DNA of 62,780 nt, taken from the NCBI GenBank assembly GCA_002721815.1, contig PBLQ01000051.1, forward strand, positions 1 through 62,780. Direction: 5' to 3'. The stretch's first letter is position 1, and each line of letters starts with the position of its first letter. Below the pieces are notes generated by a model. That model searched no databases and had not been told where the DNA came from. It saw only the letters and a program-made list of their open reading frames with translations. Both the position numbers and the translations under genes were made by a program. Origin of the DNA: Myxococcales bacterium. Its GTDB lineage: Bacteria > Myxococcota > UBA727 > GCA-2721815. Shown here piece after piece: positions 42,826-51,146 of the stretch.

Positions 42826-44189
42826 CGGTTTCTTTGTTCCCACGTAGCGAAAGTCTCTGAGAGATAGGCTTCGGTTTGTGGGGTGTCTAAATCATCGAAC
42901 AAACCTGGTTTTTCCATCATTTGTTTAAGCATCACCTCTTGTTCGTCACCGAGTCTCAATGCTTCGGCGTAAGGTGTGTGCGAAAAAGTGACCATGCTGT
43001 AAGTAGGGACGAAACGCTCTGGGAACATGGAAGCCAGTTTTTTCTCAAGCTGCTTTTTTTGTAGAAAAGCTGGGTTTCCGACGCTGTCTCGCATTTCAAT
43101 GAAATTGCGAAGTGCCAGTTCAGCAATGGCATTGGCGTTTGCGATGCGATTGTTTTGATAGATTTGTAGAATTTGGTGCCAGTCGTCTCCGCCTTCGGCG
43201 AGACTCTCTGCGAAGATACGACAATCTTCCAAACCAGAATTCATACCTTGGCCATAAAAGGGGACAATGGCATGAGAAGCATCGCCAATCAACGCGACTT
43301 TGTCCTCGTGTACCCAAGGGGAGCACCGAATGGTCACCAGTGAAGAGGTCGGCTTGTTTGCGAAATCATCATCAAAGGTAGGCATGAGGTCGAGTGCGTC
43401 GGGGTAAACCTCTTGGAAAAAAGCGCGAGCAGCCTCTTGAGAATCGAGTGCTTCGAAGGACGCTTCTTTTCCTTTGAACGGCATAAAGAGGGTACAGGTA
43501 AAGGAACCATCGAGGTTGGGTAGGGCGATGAGCATTTGATCGCCCCGCGGCCAAATATGAAGCGCTTCCTTTTCAATCTTATAAGAGCCGTCAGGGTTGC
43601 CCGGTATAAAGAGCTCCTTGTAGCCATGTGGCAAATAATGCTGGCTGTAGTTAAACCGGTCACGCAACATCATTTTAGAGCGCACGGCGGAAAATGCACC
43701 GTCAGCGCCAATGAGAACGTCGGCCTCGATGGTTGTTTCGGCACCGGTATGTAGATTCTTAAAAGTGGCACTGGGTTTGTCCAGGTCCACATGAACGCAG
43801 CGTTCGTCAAAGCTTAATGAAACATTGTCGAAGGCGTCGGCACCGTTGATAAGTTCTTCGTTAATGCCCGAACGGGAGATGGCATAAATGGCCTGATCAG
43901 ACTTGCCGTAAGGCTGCATGGTGAGTTCCCCGGCCACACTGTGCATCACACGGCCGTACATGGGGATGGCCACTTCGCGCACCTGGTCTGCAATGCCTGC
44001 ATCGGCCATGGCGCGGAATCCGCGATCGGAGCAGGCGAGGTTGATGGAGCGACCTGCGGGGATTTCATGCCTACGCATATCGGGACGGCGTTCAAAAATT
44101 TTCACCTGGTGGCCTGCTCGAGCAAGATAGATGCCCAATAAAGACCCCACTGGGCCCGCCCCCGCGATTAAAATATTTTTTTTAGACAT
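42822..44189 (-). CDS. kmo: Kynurenine 3-monooxygenase
   Basis: KMO hydroxylates L-kynurenine to 3-hydroxykynurenine with NADPH and O2. The 455-residue flavoprotein has GAGPVGSLLGIYLARAGH (FAD fold at about 10-15), the KMO-type SINLACSDRGFRAM, DVLIGADGAFSAVRS and the second FAD motif IGDASHAIVPFYGQGMNSG. The start MSKKNILIAGAG is chosen over a longer frame because it sits at the usual position before the FAD fold. It lies 10 bases downstream of haaO, forming a two-gene unit for 3-hydroxykynurenine/quinolinate chemistry, either de novo NAD synthesis from tryptophan or tryptophan breakdown. Confidence 0.93.
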   Translation of the reverse strand: MSKKNILIAGAGPVGSLLGIYLARAGHQVKIFERRPDMRRHEIPAGRSINLACSDRGFRAMADAGIADQVREVAIPMYGRVMHSVAGELTMQPYGKSDQAIYAISRSGINEELINGADAFDNVSLSFDERCVHVDLDKPSATFKNLHTGAETTIEADVLIGADGAFSAVRSKMMLRDRFNYSQHYLPHGYKELFIPGNPDGSYKIEKEALHIWPRGDQMLIALPNLDGSFTCTLFMPFKGKEASFEALDSQEAARAFFQEVYPDALDLMPTFDDDFANKPTSSLVTIRCSPWVHEDKVALIGDASHAIVPFYGQGMNSGLEDCRIFAESLAEGGDDWHQILQIYQNNRIANANAIAELALRNFIEMRDSVGNPAFLQKKQLEKKLASMFPERFVPTYSMVTFSHTPYAEALRLGDEQEVMLKQMMEKPGLFDDLDTPQTEAYLSETFATWEQRNR

Positions 44190-44199
44190 GATGACGCCT

Positions 44200-44712
44200 C
44201 TATTTTTTGGGTGAAACGTGACCGCATTGGTCACATTTCTGGTTGTCATCATCGCTGCGATAGCGTTCGATGACTGGGATTAAGTCTTTGGTGATGTCTT
44301 CCAGTTGGAAGGTTTCCTCGTAAAGGGTTTGTCCACACTCGTGACAATACCATCTCAGTCCGTCCTTTTCATGGTCTCGGCGTTTCCTTTCAATGACGAG
44401 ACCGACCGTATTGGAGAATCTTTGCGGAGAATGAGGGACGTGGGCTGGCAGGAGAAAAATATCGCCTTCGCGAATGCGGATGTCTCGAAATTCACCATTT
44501 TCAACCACTTTGAGAACCATATCTCCTTCGATCTGATAGAAAAATTCCTCGGCAGGATCGATGTGGTAATCGCTTCGGGAGTTAGGGCCGCCCACCACCA
44601 TAATCATAAATTCGGCGTCATTGTAGACCACTGCGTTTCCGATGGGGGGTTTGAGCAGGTGCCGGTTTTCGTCAATCCACTGTTTAAAATTTAAGGGGTT
44701 GAGTGTGCTCAT
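44200..44712 (-). CDS. haaO: 3-hydroxyanthranilate 3,4-dioxygenase
   Basis: HaaO opens the ring of 3-hydroxyanthranilate to give the precursor of quinolinate. The 170-residue cupin has the iron ligands in DYHIDPAEEFFYQIEG (His and Glu) and LPAHVPHSPQRF (second His), and the C-terminal rubredoxin-like iron site of the bacterial enzyme, CHEC near residue 125 and CDQC near 160. Length is as expected. It is the first gene of a haaO-kmo pair; kynureninase, the intervening enzyme, is not in the window. The promoter would lie in the 112-base gap shared with the divergent tRNA-Sec. Confidence 0.95.
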   Translation of the reverse strand: MSTLNPLNFKQWIDENRHLLKPPIGNAVVYNDAEFMIMVVGGPNSRSDYHIDPAEEFFYQIEGDMVLKVVENGEFRDIRIREGDIFLLPAHVPHSPQRFSNTVGLVIERKRRDHEKDGLRWYCHECGQTLYEETFQLEDITKDLIPVIERYRSDDDNQKCDQCGHVSPKK

Positions 44713-44785
44713 GGGAAACCTCCGAAATGTGAGGCTTCCTTAGCCTTTTCTTTCCGTTCATTCAAAGGCTTTCGCGCCTTTCCCA

Positions 44786-44814
44786 TTGCTCCCAGAGGGC
44801 TTCCCCACTATGTT
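44786..44814 (+). promoter_or_regulatory. Candidate promoter of the tRNA-Sec gene
   Basis: TTGCTC (44786-44791), a 17-base spacer and TATGTT (44809-44814) end 10 bases before the tRNA. The spacing fits a start at or close to the tRNA 5' end. The match to consensus is moderate. Confidence 0.35.
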
Positions 44815-44824
44815 GGGGATCTAC

Positions 44825-44923
44825 GGAGGCGGCTGGTTCACTGGTGTGGCCCCCGGTCTTCAAAACCGGTGTGGGGTAGCCTTGCGCGTCCCGGGCGGGT
44901 TCGATTCCCGTACGCTTCCGCCA
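44825..44923 (+). tRNA. selC: tRNA-Sec (anticodon TCA), CCA encoded
   Basis: This is a 99-nt selenocysteine tRNA. The anticodon arm is CCGGT, CTTCAAA, ACCGG with anticodon TCA, which reads UGA. The acceptor starts GGAGGCGG and ends in CGCTTCCG plus genomic CCA, giving the long acceptor typical of tRNA-Sec (one G-U pair, with the eighth pair a G/A mismatch). A long variable arm and the T-arm GGGTTCGATTCCC complete it. The order and length match E. coli selC. selA starts 12 bases later. Confidence 0.95.
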
Positions 44924-44935
44924 TTTAGGACTGAT

Positions 44936-46255
44936 ATGAACGAAAAACTTCGCAATATTCCAGCCTTACACCAGCTCTTGCGCGAGTCGCTGGTGGCCGA
45001 GTATGGGCATGAGTACGTGGCGTATCAGGCCCGATTGCTGCTTGCACAGGTTCGAATGGCCGTCAAAAACGGGCACGACGTGCCCAATGAAGCCGTTTTG
45101 TTTCAGAGCTTGGAATCCCAGCTCTCGGCCGGGATTGACCCCGTTCTCAATGGGACCGGGGTGGTACTTCACACGAATCTGGGGCGTGCGCCTTGGGCCA
45201 AGCGGGCTCAAAAAGCAGCACAAGAGGCCATGGATTACGCTGCGGTGGAAATCGATGTGCGCGATGGCAAACGGGGCCGGCGTGGCGGTGCCGTTGAGGA
45301 CCGTATCTGCGCCTTATTTGGTGCCGAAGCAGCATTGGTGGTGAACAACTGCGCTGCAGCAGTCCTACTGGGCTTACGTACTTTTGCCCGAGGTAAAAAG
45401 GTTCTGGTATCCAGGGGAGAACTGGTTGAAATTGGAGGGGGCTATCGTGTCCCTGAGGTCCTAGAGGAATCCGGCGCGGAAATGGTGGAGGTTGGCACCA
45501 CCAATCGCACGCATTTGAAAGACTATCAACGTGTCTTGGATGCGTTACCCCCAGACTCAGGGGTGGTGCTGAAGGTCCATCAAAGTAATTTTCGCCAAGA
45601 AGGATTCGTAACCCGTCCCGCTGTACATGATTTAGCATCTTTACCGGCAATGCTGATGGTAGATATGGGTTCGGGTAACGTAGCCACTCAGGATGACGAA
45701 CCCAGCGTTGCTGAACTGTTGAAAGCAGGAGCCCCAGTGGTTTGCTTCAGCGGGGATAAATTATTGGGCGGCCCCCAAGCGGGTGTGATGGTGGGTAAGA
45801 AAGAATATGTCGAAAAAGCACGTCGCTGCCCACTGTATCGTGCCTTACGCCCAGACAAAGTGACCCTTGCGGGCATTGGCGCTACCTTAGATGTTTGGTT
45901 GCGTGGCGAAAAACCGCCACTTTGGGAAATGATCGACTGTGATTTAGAACTCCTCAAAAAAGAGGTCGAAAAATGGGCGAGCGCGCTGGATGACAAGCTT
46001 CAGGTCTCGGTCCAAAAAGTCCAAGGGGCGGTCGGGGGTGGAAGCATGCCGGGCAAAACGTGGGCCTCTTGGGCGTTGTGCATCGAGGGACGCTCTCCAG
46101 AGCACATCAAAACTCGTTTGTTGCAACAGCGACCACCGGTTTATGGATTAATTAAGGATAATGCCTTTTACATCGATGCGCGCACCATTGTGCCATTGGG
46201 TCAGAGCCAATTAATGTTGGATGTGCTGCACGCGGCGTTCACCGCAAAAAGCTGA
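44936..46255 (+). CDS. selA: L-seryl-tRNA(Sec) selenium transferase
   Basis: SelA, a PLP enzyme, converts seryl-tRNA-Sec to selenocysteyl-tRNA-Sec using selenophosphate. The 439-residue protein has the family signatures LNGTGVVLHTNLGRAPW, NNCAAAVLLGL, SRGELVEIGGGYRVPEV, VGTTNRTH and the PLP lysine in FSGDKLLGGPQAG. The ATG at 44936 follows AGGA and the tRNA-Sec gene; the frame open upstream runs through the tRNA and is ruled out. It converges with selB (10-base gap). No selD is in the window. Confidence 0.97.
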   Translation: MNEKLRNIPALHQLLRESLVAEYGHEYVAYQARLLLAQVRMAVKNGHDVPNEAVLFQSLESQLSAGIDPVLNGTGVVLHTNLGRAPWAKRAQKAAQEAMDYAAVEIDVRDGKRGRRGGAVEDRICALFGAEAALVVNNCAAAVLLGLRTFARGKKVLVSRGELVEIGGGYRVPEVLEESGAEMVEVGTTNRTHLKDYQRVLDALPPDSGVVLKVHQSNFRQEGFVTRPAVHDLASLPAMLMVDMGSGNVATQDDEPSVAELLKAGAPVVCFSGDKLLGGPQAGVMVGKKEYVEKARRCPLYRALRPDKVTLAGIGATLDVWLRGEKPPLWEMIDCDLELLKKEVEKWASALDDKLQVSVQKVQGAVGGGSMPGKTWASWALCIEGRSPEHIKTRLLQQRPPVYGLIKDNAFYIDARTIVPLGQSQLMLDVLHAAFTAKS

Positions 46256-46265
46256 TTCCGGGAAT

Positions 46266-48074
46266 TTAAAGCCACTGTTCGAGCCGAGGCCCGGCCACCC
46301 GATGGTTTCCCTGACGTTGTGATACGCCAATCTTATCTAAATATTCAAAAAGAGGGATGGCGTGCTTTCTCGTGGCACCGGTGCGTTCTTTGAGCCATGC
46401 CACGGAGAGCTCTTCGTTTCGAGAAAGAGCTAAGGCTGCGAGTTTTGCCAATGTGGTCATGTGCTTTTGAGAAAAATAAAAATCGCCAACTTTGATGATG
46501 AGCTGGTTTTTAACCAGGTGCTGGGCAAGAACATTCATGGGAAAAGGTCCCCCAACTTTCTCACTGTACAATGCTTTGATGGGGTCTGGGGTGTATCGAC
46601 CCTTTGTGATTTTGCCCAAAAGTTCTTTGGAAGCCTCATTAAGGGCTTCTTCATCTGGGGGGTTAAAGGAGGGGTGGTGCACAAAGGCTTTGTATTGTAA
46701 CAATTTCTTTTCGGCGAGCATGGCGTCGAGAACATAGATATCCAAAGGGCTTTGGCGGATTTCAGCCAAAGGCACCCCTTCGCTTTGTGGGTTTTTCTGG
46801 TGATACTTTTGTACAAGCTGCACCAAATCTTTCCGGCGCTGGTTCAGCAATGGCTCAAAGAAATAATGTCCTTTAGGTTGGACAATGCCCAGGCGAGACA
46901 GAATGTCGGCGCTGGAAATCCCTACGGGGCCGGCCTCTTCGAGCAGCACGCTTAAAGGATTAGCGGTGTCATACAAAGCAAGTCTCACCTTCCGTCTACG
47001 TCGGTGGGGTGGGCCTGCATCAACCACTTGGCCTCCGCCAACAATCCCGCCCCATTTGGGTGTCATGGGTCCACGAAGCAGAAATCGTCCGTTAGGGATG
47101 AGAGGGATCGGCCGGTCTAAGCGAATACGCACCATTCCCCATTCGCCTGGTTGAATGCTTTCAAGCGCTTGAACATGGGCTAAAGCTTGGGTGGCATGGA
47201 AATAGAGGGATAACCCTCGCCGCCGTGCGAGAGGCTTGTTGTTATGTGTGAGCCAATGCACCTTGGCATCAAAGATTTTGCCGCTCCTCAACTCGTCACG
47301 CTTGGTTAACAATGAACCCTCTAGGATATCATCCACTGAAAAATCGGGACAATTAACAGCGGTGCGAGACGTGGCTTTGACTTCGGTTTGGGATGTGCCG
47401 TGTTGTTGTAATGCGCGTATCCTCGAGGACTTTTTTGAAGGGAGTAAGATGATCTCATCCTGAACCTCCAGGCGGCCCGCCATGAGAGATCCGGTGACAA
47501 CAGTGCCATAGCCTTCTTTGGTAAAGACACGGTCGATTGGCAGGGCAGTGAAAGCGCTGGGCGCATCGATGGTGATTTTCGCAGCCAAGTCTTCAAGGGT
47601 TGTTTTTAGACCTTCGATGCCTTCGTTTTTGGGTGGGCAAACCAAGCACATGGGCGCATCTGCGAGAAAGGTTTCTTGTAGCTCTTCTCGAATGAATTCC
47701 ATTGCAAATTCTGGGTCTTCAACTTTGTCTCCATGGGTGATCACCACGATGCCTTTTCGAATGCCTAACAAAGAACAGACGTTTATGTGCTCTCTGGTTT
47801 GGGGCATGACGCCGGCCTCAGTGGAAATGACCATTAAGACACCTTGGAGGCCTGCGGCACCTGATGCCATGGTTTTGAGCAGTTTGGCATGACCTGGAAC
47901 ATCGATCAGTGCCACCTCGGTGCCTTTGGGTGTGGTGAGTTGCGCAAAGCCCAACTCAATGGTGATGCCTCGTTTTTTTTCTTGGCTGAGGCTGTCACAA
48001 TCCTTCCCCGTGAGGGCTTTCACTACTGCGGTTTTCCCGTGGTTAATGTGTCCTGCCGTGCCAAAAACGAACAT
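46266..48074 (-). CDS. selB: Selenocysteine-specific elongation factor SelB
   Basis: SelB carries selenocysteyl-tRNA to UGA codons marked by a SECIS hairpin in the mRNA. The 602-residue protein has an EF-Tu-like GTPase domain (about 1-170), two beta-barrel domains and C-terminal winged-helix domains that bind SECIS RNA (about 380-602). GTPase motifs are visible but atypical: GHINHGKT where most have GHVDHGKT, DVPGHA where E. coli has DVPGHE, and THGD at the guanine-specificity position where E. coli has TKAD. Together with tRNA-Sec and selA it makes an almost complete Sec insertion set. The upstream amidase gene ends four bases before its start, suggesting co-transcription. Confidence 0.95.
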   Translation of the reverse strand: MFVFGTAGHINHGKTAVVKALTGKDCDSLSQEKKRGITIELGFAQLTTPKGTEVALIDVPGHAKLLKTMASGAAGLQGVLMVISTEAGVMPQTREHINVCSLLGIRKGIVVITHGDKVEDPEFAMEFIREELQETFLADAPMCLVCPPKNEGIEGLKTTLEDLAAKITIDAPSAFTALPIDRVFTKEGYGTVVTGSLMAGRLEVQDEIILLPSKKSSRIRALQQHGTSQTEVKATSRTAVNCPDFSVDDILEGSLLTKRDELRSGKIFDAKVHWLTHNNKPLARRRGLSLYFHATQALAHVQALESIQPGEWGMVRIRLDRPIPLIPNGRFLLRGPMTPKWGGIVGGGQVVDAGPPHRRRRKVRLALYDTANPLSVLLEEAGPVGISSADILSRLGIVQPKGHYFFEPLLNQRRKDLVQLVQKYHQKNPQSEGVPLAEIRQSPLDIYVLDAMLAEKKLLQYKAFVHHPSFNPPDEEALNEASKELLGKITKGRYTPDPIKALYSEKVGGPFPMNVLAQHLVKNQLIIKVGDFYFSQKHMTTLAKLAALALSRNEELSVAWLKERTGATRKHAIPLFEYLDKIGVSQRQGNHRVAGPRLEQWL

Positions 48075-48078
48075 CTCT

Positions 48079-48906
48079 TTAATTTCCTTGATGGTAGAGG
48101 TCTTTTCTGCGGTGGTCCATCACCGGCATTCTCTGGCGGATATCATTGGCCTTCTCGATATTAATTGGGGCAAGGGCGATGCCTTCTTTGCCGCCCACCT
48201 GGGCAATGACAGTGCCCCAGGGGTCGATGATCATCGCATGCCCGTAGCTGTGCCGATTTTTGTTGTGTCGGCCCACTTGTGCTGCTGCGACGACGTAGCA
48301 TTGGTTCTCAATGGCGCGTGCACGCAACAGCGTCTCCCAGTGGGCCATCCCCGTGGGGGTGGTGAAGGCCGCAGGGATTAATAAAATATTTGCACCTAAT
48401 TGCCGTAAAGCGACGTAGAGTTCGGGGAATCGGAGGTCGTAACAAACGGACAACCCGAAAGTGCCCATGGGGGTTTTGGTGACCTCGAGTCGGTCGCCGG
48501 GTGTGATGCCTTTGCTTTCTTTAAGCTCTTGACCCGTTGGCAGTGTGACATCGAACAGATGGGTCTTTTGGTAGGTTGACTCAATTTGTCCTTCGGGGGT
48601 GACCAAAAGATGGGTGTTGAACGGCCGGTCGCTGTTGGGGTTTTTTTCAGGGTAGCCACCCAGGGAGAGCCACAGTTGGTGTTTTCGTGCCAGAGCTAAA
48701 AAGGGTTTGAGGCTGCTTCCATCCAAAGTGTCCGCCACCTTTTTATTGTCTTGGTCTTCCACACCTAGAAACGAAAAATTTTCTGGGAGACAAAGCATTT
48801 GGGCACCCGCTTGTGACGCCGCTTGCACCAAGCGTTCACAAGCCGCCAAATTGTCTTCCATATGTTCCGTGGCAGTCATCTGCCCAACAGCCATTAAAAA
48901 TCCCAT
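48079..48906 (-). CDS. Nitrilase-superfamily amidase (Nit1/deaminated glutathione amidase-like)
   Basis: This 275-residue carbon-nitrogen hydrolase has the full catalytic triad: Glu in LPENFSFLG, Lys in TYQKTHLFDV and Cys in VCYDLRFPELY. The last segment matches the Nit1/YafV branch, in which Nit1 removes the amide from deaminated glutathione as a metabolite-repair enzyme. The ATG at 48906 has GGAGG seven bases upstream. selB begins four bases after its stop, so the two are likely one transcript. Another omega-amidase substrate is possible. Confidence 0.9.
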   Translation of the reverse strand: MGFLMAVGQMTATEHMEDNLAACERLVQAASQAGAQMLCLPENFSFLGVEDQDNKKVADTLDGSSLKPFLALARKHQLWLSLGGYPEKNPNSDRPFNTHLLVTPEGQIESTYQKTHLFDVTLPTGQELKESKGITPGDRLEVTKTPMGTFGLSVCYDLRFPELYVALRQLGANILLIPAAFTTPTGMAHWETLLRARAIENQCYVVAAAQVGRHNKNRHSYGHAMIIDPWGTVIAQVGGKEGIALAPINIEKANDIRQRMPVMDHRRKDLYHQGN

Positions 48907-49064
48907 GCCAGACCTCCGCAGTGAGACTGACACGGGACTTGGTTGGCTTGCAACTGGATTAATCACCTTTGAGAACAGGGAGTTAAGGAGCCTTGCGAAT
49001 GGGTCTAAGGGGCATTGCCAAACGCAGGTGGGTAATTTAGCTTACGGGGGCAGAGAAACTCTAT

Positions 49065-50255
49065 ATGACGGTAATTACGAATAAAAATGATGTAACGGCC
49101 ATTAGGCCCGAGCTTGAAGAAGCCGATTCGCAAGGCCTCACCGATTTTTTGAACCTGTCCTTATCAGATATGCGGGCATGGTTTGAAAATCACGGAGAGC
49201 GTACTTTTCGAGCCGATCAGGTTTTTCAATGGATTCACCGCAAGCGTGTTTTGTCTTTCGAGGGCATGACGAATTTGTCAAAAGATCTACGTCAAAAACT
49301 GAATGAGTCGGCCATTCTCCGTGCGCCCCAAATCGAAACCGTCCAAGAAAGCGCGGATGGGACCCGGAAGTATCAACTGCGTACCTACGATGATTTCATG
49401 ATCGAATGCGTGTTCATCCCTAATGCATCAGCAGCAGGCCGAAATACGCTGTGCATCTCGAGTCAAGTTGGCTGTGCCATGGGTTGTCGGTTCTGTGCCA
49501 CTGCCGCCATTAAACTCAAACGAAATTTAGGTGCCGGTGAAATCGTTGCGCAGTTGTACACCGTCCTCAACGATTTGGAGCAAAATGGGTATGAACTCGA
49601 TAAGACCAAACCTCATGCTCAGCACGTGATCGCGAATCTTGTTTATATGGGAATGGGAGAGCCCCTTCACAATGTAGATAATGTGATTCGCTCCATTCGG
49701 TTGATTGGTGCCGACGACGGACTTAACTACGCGGCTCGTCGCATCACCGTCAGCACTTCTGGCTTGGTTAAAAACATGTTGCGTTTGGGGGAAGAAACAG
49801 ACGCCCAGTTGGCGGTGTCGCTCAATGCAACGACGGATGATACGCGCAGCGAGATTATGCCGGTGAATCGAAAATGGCAGATTAAAGATCTGCTGGATGC
49901 TTGTCGCTCATTTCCCCTGAAGGCGGGGCGACGCGTGACCTTCGAATATGTGATGCTGGCGGGTATTAATGACAGTGACGAAGACGCCCGGCGTCTGATT
50001 CGGCTCATGAAAGGGCTGAAAAGCAAGATTAATTTGATTCCTTTTAATCCACATCCGCTGTCACCATATGAGCGACCCAGTGCGGAACGGGTGGCGGTTT
50101 TTCAGCGATTGGTCGCTGATGCAGGCTTCTCCGTCTTTGTTCGTACCACCCGTGGCGATGATATCGATGCCGCCTGCGGCATGTTGGGTGGCGAGAAACT
50201 TGAAGGCGCAAGGGAACAGGAACTGGTAAATATCTCCTTATCGGACGCCTCATGA
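49065..50255 (+). CDS. rlmN: Dual-specificity 23S rRNA/tRNA adenine-C2 methyltransferase RlmN
   Basis: RlmN methylates C2 of A2503 in 23S rRNA and of A37 in some tRNAs. The 396-residue radical-SAM enzyme has the cluster motif CAMGCRFCAT (about 136-145), the YMGMGEPLHN substrate loop, RRITVSTSG, VSLNATTDD and the C-terminal DIDAACGML whose Cys forms the methyl-transfer thiohemiacetal. The N-terminal RNA-binding part includes RADQVFQWIHRK. It is slightly longer than E. coli RlmN at the N-terminus. Its stop overlaps the start of mtnP (ATGA). Confidence 0.96.
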   Translation: MTVITNKNDVTAIRPELEEADSQGLTDFLNLSLSDMRAWFENHGERTFRADQVFQWIHRKRVLSFEGMTNLSKDLRQKLNESAILRAPQIETVQESADGTRKYQLRTYDDFMIECVFIPNASAAGRNTLCISSQVGCAMGCRFCATAAIKLKRNLGAGEIVAQLYTVLNDLEQNGYELDKTKPHAQHVIANLVYMGMGEPLHNVDNVIRSIRLIGADDGLNYAARRITVSTSGLVKNMLRLGEETDAQLAVSLNATTDDTRSEIMPVNRKWQIKDLLDACRSFPLKAGRRVTFEYVMLAGINDSDEDARRLIRLMKGLKSKINLIPFNPHPLSPYERPSAERVAVFQRLVADAGFSVFVRTTRGDDIDAACGMLGGEKLEGAREQELVNISLSDAS

Positions 50256-51124
50256 GTTCCCCTATGCTTGGTATTATTGGCGGGTCGGGCTTGTACGAGA
50301 TGCCTGACCTAGAGCATCGCGAAACCGTCGAACTCCAAACCCCATATGGACTGCCTTCTGATGACATCACCAAGGGCATGCTGCAGGGACAGGCCATCGC
50401 CTTTTTGCCTCGGCATGGAAAAAACCATCAACACTTGCCAGCAGAGGTCCCTTACCGTGCTAATTTGTGGGCACTGAAATCCATGGGGTGTGACTATGTC
50501 CTTTCCGTGTCCGCCGGCGGCTCTTTGCAGGAGCATATTGCGCCGGGCGAGCTGGTTTTGGTGGACCAATACATTGACCGAACTTCTGGCAGGGCAAAAA
50601 CCTATTTCGGTGAGGGCGTAGTGGGCCATGTGCCTTTTGCAGACCCTATTTGCCCCTATTTTCACGGTTTGGCCTTGCGGGCGGCTCAAGACACCGATGT
50701 ACCGTCCGTCCATCAAAAGGGTACGTATATTTGTATTGATGGCCCCACATTTTCCACCCGTGCTGAGAGCCGGCTGTTTCGGCAATGGGGTGCCGACTGT
50801 GTGGGAATGACCAATCTTCCGGAAGCGCGCTTGGCCCGAGAAGCTGAAATGTCCTACGCTTCGGCCATCTTGATAACCGATTGGGATTGTTGGAAAGACC
50901 GGGATGATGTAGAGATCGAAGCCATCATGCAGGTACTTCGAGACAACGTTAAAACAGGACAACAGCTCGTCCGCAACCTGGCGGGCATTTTTGCGACCGA
51001 AGAAGTCCAGCATCCGAGCCCTCAGCAAGGGGCAGCAAAATTTTCTATCGTAACCCAAAAAGAATCGATTCCCTCCGAGCGCCGTAAGGCTTTGGAATTG
51101 TTTTATAGAACTTATTTGAATTAA
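50252..51124 (+). CDS. mtnP: S-methyl-5'-thioadenosine phosphorylase
   Basis: MtnP splits methylthioadenosine to adenine and methylthioribose-1-phosphate, salvaging the by-product of polyamine synthesis. The 290-residue protein has the phosphate-binding LGIIGGSGLY, LPRHGKNHQHLPAEVPYRAN, VSAGGSLQEHIAPGELV and the MTA-type specificity region CIDGPTFSTRAESRLFRQWGAD with GMTNLPEARLAREAE. The start is embedded in the rlmN stop (ATGA). Confidence 0.95.
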   Translation: MSSPMLGIIGGSGLYEMPDLEHRETVELQTPYGLPSDDITKGMLQGQAIAFLPRHGKNHQHLPAEVPYRANLWALKSMGCDYVLSVSAGGSLQEHIAPGELVLVDQYIDRTSGRAKTYFGEGVVGHVPFADPICPYFHGLALRAAQDTDVPSVHQKGTYICIDGPTFSTRAESRLFRQWGADCVGMTNLPEARLAREAEMSYASAILITDWDCWKDRDDVEIEAIMQVLRDNVKTGQQLVRNLAGIFATEEVQHPSPQQGAAKFSIVTQKESIPSERRKALELFYRTYLN

Positions 51125-51146
51125 CCATCTTTGGTTGGAGGACAGT

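Noticed and set aside
44786-44935. selA start at 44786
   Set aside because: That frame runs through the tRNA-Sec gene; the ATG at 44936 is at the normal SelA N-terminus.
48907-49064. Sigma-54 promoter before rlmN (TTGGTTGGCTTGCA)
   Set aside because: The -12-like TTGCA has no GG at the required 10-base distance upstream.
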